DNA of 7,077 bases from Chloroflexota bacterium (GCA_016190535.1 JACPQK010000096.1:1-7077), one strand, 5' to 3'; numbered from the stretch's first letter, positions 1-5,336 are shown. The notes: generated by a model not told the origin, from the sequence alone. Made by a program: numbers and translations.

Positions 1-623
1 GGCTCCTTCAGGATGAACTTCACCGTGTAATTGTCCGGGGTCTCTATGCTCTCCACGCTTTCTTTGAGGACAGGCCCCAAGGCTAGACCAGCCACCATCT
101 TTCGCTCCATGCTCCACTTCACGTCCTGGGATGTCAGCTCCCGTCCGTTCACCGGGGGCTTATTGTGGAACTTTATCCCCTTCCGCAACTTGAACACGTA
201 GGTCCGGTCGCTGGGCATCTCCCAGCTCTCCGCCAGGTCCAGGGCAGGGGTGAGGTCGGTGGTGGCGTAGACCCCGCCGTAGGGAAGCTGCATGAGCTTG
301 CTATACACAAAGCTCACCCACCAGTGGGGGGCGCTGGTAGTGGTATCGGGGTCCCAACCCACGCCCGCACTCGAGGCCAGGCGCACCTTCCCGCCAGACC
401 TGGCCTGGGCCTGGGGAGCGGAGGTGGGAGTGGGAGCAGGGGTAGGTGACCCCAGGGGGACAGGGGTCGCTGTGGGGGTGAGGGTTGCCGACCCCTCGGG
501 GACCGCGGTTGGCGTCGGCACTGCTGTCCCTTCGGAGGCTGTGGGGCCGCAGCCTGCCAGCAGCGCGACCACCAAGACAAGCGTCCCCCCAATCCCTGTA
601 AGCCGCTGTTTCCGGTGCATCAT
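1..623 (-). CDS. ABC transporter solute-binding lipoprotein, family 5 (peptide/nickel type), N-terminal part
   Basis: The reading frame from the ATG at 623-621 stays open to the window edge (207 codons plus 2 bases), so the C-terminal part lies outside. Seen: a basic N-terminus (MMHRKQR), a hydrophobic stretch (about residues 11-22) and a lipobox LLAG|C with Cys25, so it should be an exported, lipid-anchored protein. A low-complexity Pro/Thr/Ala linker follows (about 32-72), then the start of a periplasmic-binding fold. The block AESWEMPSDRTYVFKLRKGI (131-150) and the following VNGRELTSQDVKWSMER match the typical 'W..s.d...y.f.LR.gvkFhdG.p.ta.DV.ws' region of SBP_bac_5 proteins. The family delivers peptides or other small solutes to an ABC importer; the substrate cannot be read here. 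An AAAGGAGG ribosome site 5 nt upstream supports this start, though the second ATG (620-618) is also possible. It is divergent from rel. Family assignment is firm. Confidence 0.9.
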   Translation of the reverse strand, partial: MMHRKQRLTGIGGTLVLVVALLAGCGPTASEGTAVPTPTAVPEGSATLTPTATPVPLGSPTPAPTPTSAPQAQARSGGKVRLASSAGVGWDPDTTTSAPHWWVSFVYSKLMQLPYGGVYATTDLTPALDLAESWEMPSDRTYVFKLRKGIKFHNKPPVNGRELTSQDVKWSMERKMVAGLALGPVLKESVESIETPDNYTVKFILKE

Positions 624-628
624 GCTTG

Positions 629-636
629 CCTCCTTT
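629..636 (-). promoter_or_regulatory. Shine-Dalgarno of the solute-binding lipoprotein gene
   Basis: AAAGGAGG on the minus strand lies 5 nt before the first ATG and 8 nt before the second. It fixes the translation start of the lipoprotein gene to one of two adjacent ATG codons. Confidence 0.8.
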
Positions 637-664
637 AGCGCTCTCGGGGTCTGGCATCCCCAGT

Positions 665-684
665 ATGCCTGACATGCCTGCATG
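665..684. repeat. Tandem ATGCCTG repeat overlapping a CATGC-CT-GCATG palindrome
   Basis: ATGCCTG occurs at 665-671 and again at 674-680 (9-bp period). The second copy forms part of the palindrome CATGCCTGCATG (673-684). The block sits at and just downstream of the predicted transcription start of the lipoprotein gene, where a repressor would act. An operator role is inferred from position only. Confidence 0.4.
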
Positions 685-693
685 AATAGTCTG

Positions 694-722
694 CATATAT
701 CATGGCTGGAACCGTTTGTCAA
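694..722 (-). promoter_or_regulatory. Sigma-70-type promoter for the solute-binding lipoprotein gene
   Basis: On the minus strand there is a consensus -35 TTGACA (722-717), a 17-nt spacer and a -10 TATATG (699-694) preceded by the extended -10 TGn (TGA at 702-700). Transcription would start near 687, giving a leader of about 63 nt before the ATG at 623. Confidence 0.65.
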
Positions 723-887
723 GTAGGTGTATTGTCGGATTAAACACTAGTTACTGGAATAACATGATATTCATCGGCTGATATCTCGGAGAGACTCTTG
801 GGGAGAATGCCAGGCAGCGATGGGCTGAGGTAAGGGCTGCCAAACCCTGCTCCATGCCCCATGTTCCAGAAGGTAACCTGCCGGATA

Positions 888-906
888 GGGTGGGAGTGGG
901 GTGGGG
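888..906 (+). other. G-quadruplex motif
   Basis: Four G-runs with loops of 1, 3 and 1 nt, GGG-T-GGG-AGT-GGGG-T-GGGG, meet the usual G3+N1-7 rule. Short loops favour a stable parallel quadruplex. It lies in non-coding DNA about 300 bp upstream of the predicted rel promoter. Function unknown. Confidence 0.55.
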
Positions 907-960
907 ATAGCCCCGGCGGATGGTCATTGAGAAATTACAACGACATTGCATGCTATTCTG

Positions 961-1039
961 TCCGAACGGAGTGTCGGAGTCCGATGCTCTTGCTCGGACC
1001 GATGTTCCACTCGGAGAGGGAGTCCTTCAGGGGAAGGAC
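961..1039 (+). other. Run of three small hairpins upstream of rel
   Basis: Hairpin 1: TCCGA (961-965) pairs with TCGGA (974-978). Hairpin 2: GTCCGA (979-984) pairs with TCGGAC (994-999), with an inner GC/GC and a TCTT loop. Hairpin 3: GTCCTTC (1022-1028) pairs with GAAGGAC (1033-1039) around an AGGG tetraloop. Hairpins 1 and 2 are directly adjacent and share the TCCGA/TCGGA module, which appears again at 1011-1015. The density of pairing suggests a structured RNA or a protein-binding region, but I recognise no known RNA family. Confidence 0.35.
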
Positions 1040-1184
1040 GACCAAATCCACGTCCCCCCAAATTGAGGTATCGAGGTCGCTCTGGCGCGTAACGTCACTC
1101 TATTTGGCCCATGACCATCAGCCGGGGGCTTCATATCCCCTACTTCTGGATGGGGTGTTCCTAAACGGCCTGTGAGGAGTGGGC

Positions 1185-1214
1185 TTGCCCTGAACTTATA
1201 GCCGATTGTATACT
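1185..1214 (+). promoter_or_regulatory. Predicted promoter of rel
   Basis: A weak -35 TTGCCC (1185-1190) is followed by an 18-nt spacer and a good -10 TATACT (1209-1214, 5 of 6 consensus bases). Transcription would start near 1221, only about 9 nt before the ATG at 1230. That would exclude the in-frame TTG at 1206 as the start and make the message nearly leaderless. Confidence 0.5.
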
Positions 1215-1229
1215 CATTTCATCCAGACA

Positions 1230-3431
1230 ATGACCACACGAGCCGCAGAGTTGCCCAAAGTGCTGGAGGAGGCCCTCGCCTACCTGCCCCGGGAGAGACT
1301 GGGGTTAGTAGCCGAGGCCTACGCCTTTGCCGCCCAGGTGCACCAGGGGCAGACCCGGCTATCGGGCACGCCCTTCCTGGAGCACCCCCAGGAGGCGGCC
1401 CTCATCCTGGCCGGGCTGCATCTGGACAGTGATACCCTGGCGGCAGCGCTGCTCCACGACTCCATTGAGGACGGGGGCGTCACCTTCGTGGAGCTGGAGT
1501 CGCGCTTTGGCCCCAAGGTGGCCAGCCTGGTAGATGGCGTCACCAAGCTCACCCGCGCCACCCCCTTCGGCACGGTAAAATCGGCGGCGCAGGAGGGCCC
1601 CAGGGGGCCTGGGGAAGCCGCCGTGGAGGCACAGGCCGAGACCCTGCGCAAAATGCTGGTGGCCATGGCCGAGGATATCCGGGTGGTACTGATCAAGTTG
1701 GCCGACAGGCTCCACAATATGCGCACTGTGCAGTCCCTCCCCCTGCCCCGGCGCCGGGAGTTCGCCCTGGAGACCCGGGAGATCTACGCCCCCCTGGCCC
1801 ACCGTCTGGGTATGTGGGAGTTCAAATGGCAACTGGAGGACCTGACCTTCCGTGTCCTGGAGCCCGGCGAGTACCGGGAGGTGAGCCGGCTGGTAGCCAC
1901 CGGCAGGCAGGTGCGGGAAGCCTACCTGACGCGGGCCATTGCCGTCCTGGAGGCAGAGTTCCAGCGTGCTGGGCTTCAGACGGAGGTCACCGGACGGCCC
2001 AAGCACCTCTACAGTATCTACCGGAAGATGCAGAAGTACGCTGAGCAGGGGAAGGACTTTGGCCAGATATACGACCTGCTGGCAGTGCGGGTGCTGGTAG
2101 ACTCTGTCCCCCAGTGCTACAACGCGCTGGGGGTAGTCCACAGCATCTGGCACCCCTTGCCCGGCCAGTTCGATGACTATATCGCCAACCCTAAGGACAA
2201 TGGCTATCAGTCCCTGCACACTACGGTCATGGCCCTGGAGGCTACCCCCCTGGAGATCCAGATCCGCACCAGGGCCATGCACCACGTTTCGGAGTTCGGG
2301 GTAGCCGCCCACTGGCGCTACAAGGAGGGCTCCCGCCCCAACGTGCACTTCGACCAGAAGATGAACTGGCTGCGGCAGCTTATCGACTGGCAGCGTAGCC
2401 TCAGCGGTGCCGAGTTCCTGGAGTCCATCAAGACGGACATCTTCCGGGACCAGGTCTTTGTCTACACCCCCAAGGGGGAGGTCAAGGAGCTTCCCGCAGG
2501 CTCCACCCCCGTCGACTTCGCTTACCGGGTCCATACGGAACTGGGCCACCGCTGTATGGGCGCTAAGGTCAACGGGCGGCTGGTCCCCCTGAGTTACCGC
2601 CTCCAGAACGGGGAGACGGTGGAGATCTCTGTATCCAAGGGGGAAAGGGGGCCCAGCCGGGACTGGCTGAACCCAGACCTGGGCTACGTGGTTACCTCCA
2701 CCGCCCGCCAGCGTATCCGGGCCTGGTTCCGCCGCCAGGGTCGGGGGGAGAGCATCCAGCGGGGCCGGGAGCTACTTATCAAGGAGCTGAAGCGGCTGGG
2801 CATCGTTATGGAACTGGAACAGGTGGCGTCAGCGGTGGAATCAAGCCTGGACGACCTCCTGGCCAACCTGGGCTATGGCGACATCACCCTGCAGCAGGTA
2901 ATCTCCCGGCTGGCTGTCCTGGAGGAGCGCCCCCGGGTAGCGGCCCCGCCGGTCCCTCCCCCTTCGGCCTCTGGCCTCCAGATAAGCGGGGTTACTGATC
3001 CCCTCACCCGGGTGGCCCAGTGCTGCCACCCGGTGCCCGGGGATGAGGTCATCGGGTTCGTCACCCGTAGCCGGGGGGTGAGCGTCCATCGCCGGAGCTG
3101 CCATAACATCCTCCACGAGGATGAGCCGGAGCGCTTGATCCCGGTGGTCTGGGGGCGCACTTCCCGTTTCTATCCTGTGGATGTGGAGCTGGTAGCCTGG
3201 GACCGGGTAGGGCTATTGCGGGACATCACCAGCGTTATCTCTGCAGAGAAGGTAAACATCGCGGGAGTGAACTCCGCGGCCTCGAAAGAGGGCTTATACA
3301 CAGTGACCATTACAGTGGATATAATGGGCATCGAGCAGTTAAGCCGTCTCCTCTCCAAGCTGGAGAGTGTCCGGGGAGTGGTTCGGGTTGGCCGCAACGG
3401 CGAGGCCCGCCCACAGCCCCCGTCCAATTAA
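1230..3431 (+). CDS. rel: RelA/SpoT-family (p)ppGpp synthetase/hydrolase, long form
   Basis: Makes the alarmone (p)ppGpp from ATP and GTP/GDP and probably also degrades it; cytosolic and ribosome-associated in this family. Residues are numbered from the in-frame TTG at 1206; subtract 8 for the ATG used here. HD hydrolase domain (about 35-210): H46, H60, HDSIED (84-89) and RLHNMRT (168-174), so the hydrolase residues look intact. Synthetase (about 235-375): GRPKHLYSIYRKM, YIANPKDNGYQSLHT and EIQIRT, with Glu350 the expected catalytic acid. TGS (about 415-475), a zinc-finger-type region with AQCCHPVPGDEV and HRRSCHN (604-633), and a C-terminal ACT domain (about 655-730) follow. Oddities: QFDD (321-324) stands where bifunctional enzymes have RxKD and RelA has ExDD, and there is an insert of about 16 residues after DGVTKL (110-115). 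Neither start has a Shine-Dalgarno; ATG 1230 fits the promoter. The 741/733-residue length is normal. Confidence 0.95.
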   Translation: MTTRAAELPKVLEEALAYLPRERLGLVAEAYAFAAQVHQGQTRLSGTPFLEHPQEAALILAGLHLDSDTLAAALLHDSIEDGGVTFVELESRFGPKVASLVDGVTKLTRATPFGTVKSAAQEGPRGPGEAAVEAQAETLRKMLVAMAEDIRVVLIKLADRLHNMRTVQSLPLPRRREFALETREIYAPLAHRLGMWEFKWQLEDLTFRVLEPGEYREVSRLVATGRQVREAYLTRAIAVLEAEFQRAGLQTEVTGRPKHLYSIYRKMQKYAEQGKDFGQIYDLLAVRVLVDSVPQCYNALGVVHSIWHPLPGQFDDYIANPKDNGYQSLHTTVMALEATPLEIQIRTRAMHHVSEFGVAAHWRYKEGSRPNVHFDQKMNWLRQLIDWQRSLSGAEFLESIKTDIFRDQVFVYTPKGEVKELPAGSTPVDFAYRVHTELGHRCMGAKVNGRLVPLSYRLQNGETVEISVSKGERGPSRDWLNPDLGYVVTSTARQRIRAWFRRQGRGESIQRGRELLIKELKRLGIVMELEQVASAVESSLDDLLANLGYGDITLQQVISRLAVLEERPRVAAPPVPPPSASGLQISGVTDPLTRVAQCCHPVPGDEVIGFVTRSRGVSVHRRSCHNILHEDEPERLIPVVWGRTSRFYPVDVELVAWDRVGLLRDITSVISAEKVNIAGVNSAASKEGLYTVTITVDIMGIEQLSRLLSKLESVRGVVRVGRNGEARPQPPSN

Positions 3432-3445
3432 GCTACGTAGAAAGT

Positions 3446-3451
3446 AGGAGG
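3446..3451 (+). promoter_or_regulatory. Shine-Dalgarno deciding the rpsT TTG start
   Basis: AGGAGG lies 7 nt before the TTG at 3459. No ATG or GTG lies near it, and the residues from this TTG on (MAKKLTSAERAARR) match the family N-terminus, so TTG is the real start. Confidence 0.8.
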
Positions 3452-3458
3452 CAACACT

Positions 3459-3752
3459 TTGGCCAAGAAACTGACCAGCGCCGAAAGGGCGGCCCGCCGG
3501 GACGAGAAGCACCGGCTGCGCAATCGCGCCGCACTGAGCGCTACCAGGACCTATGTGGAAAAGGCACGCCTGGCCCTGCTCCAGGGCCAAGACGCGGCCG
3601 GTGCCGAGCAGGCTACCCTGAAGGCCGTGCAGGCCCTGGACAAGGCCGTGGTTAAGGGCATCTACCACAAGAATACCGCCGCTCGTTACAAGTCACAACT
3701 GATGAGACAGCTCAGGACCCTCAAGGCTGGCCCAGCACCGGCTCAGTCTTGA
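3459..3752 (+). CDS. rpsT: 30S ribosomal protein S20 (bS20)
   Basis: A primary 16S rRNA-binding protein of the small subunit. The 97-residue length is slightly above the usual 85-90. It is very basic and almost wholly helical in pattern, with the family N-terminus (MAKKLTSAERAARR), the RLRNRAALSATRTYVEKA block and the C-terminal hallmark ALDKAV.KG..HKNTAAR.KS.LMR.L (about 58-90). A short Pro/Ala tail ends it. The TTG start recalls the UUG start of E. coli rpsT, where the weak start takes part in autogenous control; the same here is inference. It begins 27 bp after the rel stop with no terminator between, so it is probably co-transcribed with rel. Its TGA stop lies inside the -35 box of lexA. 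Confidence 0.96.
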   Translation: MAKKLTSAERAARRDEKHRLRNRAALSATRTYVEKARLALLQGQDAAGAEQATLKAVQALDKAVVKGIYHKNTAARYKSQLMRQLRTLKAGPAPAQS

Positions 3753-3777
3753 CAGCAGCCGCAAGCGGTGATATCTT
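3749..3777 (+). promoter_or_regulatory. lexA promoter
   Basis: Consensus -35 TTGACA (3749-3754), which contains the rpsT TGA stop, a 17-nt spacer and -10 TATCTT (3772-3777, 4 of 6). Transcription would begin near 3784, inside the LexA box. The spacer contains a CCGC-AA-GCGG inverted repeat (3759-3768) of unknown meaning. Confidence 0.7.
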
Positions 3778-3778
3778 A

Positions 3779-3790
3779 GAACAAAAGTTC
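3779..3790. promoter_or_regulatory. LexA-binding site (SOS box), autoregulatory
   Basis: GAACAAAAGTTC is a perfect match to the Gram-positive-type SOS box GAAC-N4-GTTC. It begins 1 bp after the lexA -10 and covers the predicted start point, 14 bp before the lexA ATG. This is the position expected for repression of lexA by its own product. Confidence 0.85.
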
Positions 3791-3804
3791 GAGGGAGTTC
3801 TCCC

Positions 3805-4443
3805 ATGGCGGTCCGAACGTCTGAGAAGCAACAGAAGATACTGGATTATCTCCAGCGCTTCCTGGAGGAGAAGGGCTACCCGCCGAGCATCCGCGAGATC
3901 CAGCGGGCCTGCCAGTTGAGCTCCACCTCCGTGGTGGAGTACCATCTGAGGGCCCTGGAACGGGCGGGCCTTATCCGGCGGGACCCCGATGTCTCCCGGG
4001 GGGTAGAGCTGCTGGACGGCACCAGGAGGCGAGCGGTGCCGGTGCCTGTGGTGGGCACCATCGCGGCCGGCCAGCCCATTGCGGTTCCCCATTCCGACAC
4101 CTGGAGCAGCTCCTGGGTGGGGGAGACCGTTTTGGTAAATGCGGCCACGCTGAGAGGCCGGGGCGATGTCTTCGCCCTCCGGGTGAAGGGCCATTCCATG
4201 GTGGATGCCCTGATCAACGATGGCGACATCATTCTCATGCAGCCCACCGCCACAGCGCAGGATGGTGACATGGTCGCCGTCTGGCTCAAGGAGGAGGGAG
4301 AAGTCACCCTGAAGCGTTTCTACCGGGAGAAGGGGCGCATCCGCCTCCAGCCCGCCAACCCCCGGATGAGGCCCCTCTACACTAAAGAGGACAACGTGGA
4401 GGTCCAGGGCAAGGTGCTGGCCGTTCACAGAGATCTGGACTAG
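3805..4443 (+). CDS. lexA: LexA repressor, SOS-response regulator and self-cleaving serine protease
   Basis: Represses DNA-damage genes and cleaves itself when RecA filaments form on single-stranded DNA. 212 residues, normal for the family. Seen: an N-terminal winged-helix domain (about 1-70) with SEKQQKILDYLQRFLEEKGY, PSIREIQ and a recognition region around SSTSVVEYHLRALERAGLIRR. A short linker follows, then the cleavage site Ala88-Gly89 in VGTIAAGQPI. In the S24 peptidase domain, nucleophile Ser131 is in VKGHSMVDALINDGD and Lys170 in GEVTLKRFYRE, equivalent to Ser119/Lys156 of E. coli. All catalytic elements are present, so it should be active. ATG 3805 has a GAGGGAG ribosome site 7 nt upstream. 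Its own promoter and SOS box uncouple it from rel-rpsT upstream, although readthrough is possible. Confidence 0.97.
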   Translation: MAVRTSEKQQKILDYLQRFLEEKGYPPSIREIQRACQLSSTSVVEYHLRALERAGLIRRDPDVSRGVELLDGTRRRAVPVPVVGTIAAGQPIAVPHSDTWSSSWVGETVLVNAATLRGRGDVFALRVKGHSMVDALINDGDIILMQPTATAQDGDMVAVWLKEEGEVTLKRFYREKGRIRLQPANPRMRPLYTKEDNVEVQGKVLAVHRDLD

Positions 4444-4451
4444 CGTATACT
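4424..4451 (+). promoter_or_regulatory. Promoter for the ZIP-aldolase pair, overlapping the end of lexA
   Basis: -35 TTCACA (4424-4429, 5 of 6) lies inside the last lexA codons, then a 16-nt spacer and -10 TATACT (4446-4451, 5 of 6) just after the lexA stop. Transcription would start near 4458, giving a leader of about 110 nt before the GTG at 4569. Confidence 0.6.
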
Positions 4452-4493
4452 GGGGCATGATGCTCTTGGGCTCACGGTCCCCTCTTAACGATA

Positions 4494-4524
4494 GCCGCCG
4501 TGCCGTCGGCGGCGTAGTTGTTTT
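4494..4524 (+). terminator. Terminator-like hairpin in the leader between lexA and the transporter gene
   Basis: GCCGCCG (4494-4500) pairs perfectly with CGGCGGC (4507-4513) around a 6-nt loop, then GTAG and a T-rich TTGTTTT (4518-4524). It could end lexA transcripts. Because the next promoter lies upstream of it, it would also act as an attenuator in the transporter leader. The 4-nt gap before the T tract makes it a non-ideal terminator. Confidence 0.45.
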
Positions 4525-4543
4525 CTCCCGGAGTCCCTCGGAG

Positions 4544-4561
4544 AGCCTCCTGGGCGAGGCT
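4544..4561 (+). promoter_or_regulatory. Hairpin sequestering the ribosome site of the transporter gene
   Basis: AGCCTC (4544-4549) pairs with GAGGCT (4556-4561) around a 6-nt loop. The 3' arm contains GAGG (4556-4559), the best Shine-Dalgarno for the GTG at 4569 (9 nt spacing). When folded it should lower translation. Confidence 0.4.
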
Positions 4562-4568
4562 AAATAGA

Positions 4569-5336
4569 GTGCCCCTCTGGCTGGTGGCCGTCCTCCTCAG
4601 CCTGGTGACCGCCGCTGCCAACATTGTGGGGGGCTGGATGGCGGTTTTCCAGCGCAGCCTTTCCCGGTCCACCATGGGGAATTTCCTGGGACTGGGGGGG
4701 GGCTTTATCCTGGCGGCCGCTATCTTCGAGCTCATCCCCGAGGTGCTGGAGATGGGCACCGGCTACGCGCTCTATATCATCATCGGCTTCCTGATCATCT
4801 TCGTCAGCGAACACCTCCTGGAGCAGTACCTGGATCGGCGGGCGCAGAACAACCCCAATGCCCACCGGCAGGCAGAGGTTATCCTCCACCCGGGCGTGGG
4901 CGCAGCCACCATCCTGGGCCTCAATATCCACGATTTCTTCGATGGCGTGGCCATCGGTGTGGGGTTTGTTACCAGCCCCAGCCTGGGGGTCCTTATGTTC
5001 CTGGCGGTGATCACCCACGAGGTAACCGCTGGCTTCTCCATCGCAGCGGTGAGCAGGGCTGCGGGGTTTGGCCGGGGGCTGGCCCTGGGGGCGGCAGTGG
5101 CCATCGGCCTGATCACCGTAGTGGGCACCGTCTTCGTCTTCGTGGTCGGAGAGCTCAGCCCTACCATGACGGGTGTACTCCTGGGCCTGGCTACGGGGAC
5201 GTTTTTGCACGTGGGTGCCAGCGACCTCCTGCCCGCCGCTGCCCGCAGCCCCTCCCGGCTAGTGGTATTCTTTGTGTTCTTAGGGGTAGCCCTGTTCTAT
5301 GCCTCCGAGCGACTCCTCGAGCTGGCGGGCATCTAG
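4569..5336 (+). CDS. ZIP-family metal transporter
   Basis: An inner-membrane carrier; ZIP proteins usually move Zn, Fe or Mn into the cytosol. About 255 residues with roughly eight hydrophobic segments, normal for prokaryotic ZIPs. Numbered from the GTG: the TM2/3 region has LGLGGGFILAAAIFELIPEV. The signature helix TM4 has NIHDFFDGVAIG (His121), TM5 has THEVTAGFSIA (His150), and near the end is ATGTFLHVGASDLLP, the 'GtflyVa..dllPe' block. A charged cytosolic loop with two histidines (HRQAEVILHP) precedes TM4. The metal-site residues deviate from the common HNxPEG and HEhPxG: Asp replaces Asn, the Pro residues are lost, and Asp replaces Glu as in LIV-1-type ZIPs. Metal specificity cannot be told. 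The GTG is chosen for its GAGG; a TTG at 4518 is in frame but sits in the T tract. It overlaps the aldolase gene. Confidence 0.9.
   Translation: MPLWLVAVLLSLVTAAANIVGGWMAVFQRSLSRSTMGNFLGLGGGFILAAAIFELIPEVLEMGTGYALYIIIGFLIIFVSEHLLEQYLDRRAQNNPNAHRQAEVILHPGVGAATILGLNIHDFFDGVAIGVGFVTSPSLGVLMFLAVITHEVTAGFSIAAVSRAAGFGRGLALGAAVAIGLITVVGTVFVFVVGELSPTMTGVLLGLATGTFLHVGASDLLPAAARSPSRLVVFFVFLGVALFYASERLLELAGI

Larger units (their letters stand above)
624..1229. other. Divergent intergenic region without a convincing gene
   Basis: About 600 bp lie between the lipoprotein gene and rel. The left 150 bp hold the lipoprotein promoter and are more AT-rich than the rest. The remainder holds a GGCAGC/GCTGCC inverted repeat (813-818/836-841), a G-quadruplex motif, a cluster of hairpins and the rel promoter. 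The longest plus-strand frame (861-1175) has no clear start signal, no recognisable domain and codon use unlike the neighbouring genes, so I do not call it. Confidence 0.6.

Noticed and set aside
292..672. Plus-strand open frame over the lipoprotein gene
   Set aside because: The minus strand encodes a clear signal peptide, lipobox and binding-protein domain with promoter and ribosome site. The plus frame is only the complement of the Pro-rich linker.
765..787. TGATATTC / TGATATCTC direct repeat in the AT-richer part of the intergenic region
   Set aside because: Only two imperfect copies 14 bp apart, with no link to a promoter element; within chance for AT-rich DNA.
861..1175. Plus-strand open frame of 104 codons in the intergenic region
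   Set aside because: No Shine-Dalgarno, no recognisable domain, many Arg/Ser/Trp residues, and mixed third-position bases unlike the real genes. It runs through the G-quadruplex and the hairpins.
1359..2549. Long minus-strand open frame (396 codons) opposite rel
   Set aside because: It lies opposite the fully conserved rel gene, is repetitive in Leu/Gly/Val/Gln and matches no family I know. It is an antisense artefact of GC-rich codon use.
3796..3804. Second GTTC and a GGGA-GTTC-TCCC mini-hairpin before the lexA ATG
   Set aside because: A half-site without a GAAC partner and a 4-bp stem are too weak to claim.
3721..4458. Minus-strand open frame (245 codons) opposite lexA
   Set aside because: It covers the intact lexA gene and its promoter on the other strand and has no domain. 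Artefact.
4560..5210. Minus-strand open frame (216 codons) opposite the ZIP gene
   Set aside because: His/Gln/Asp-rich translation opposite a membrane protein gene with a clear family match. Artefact.
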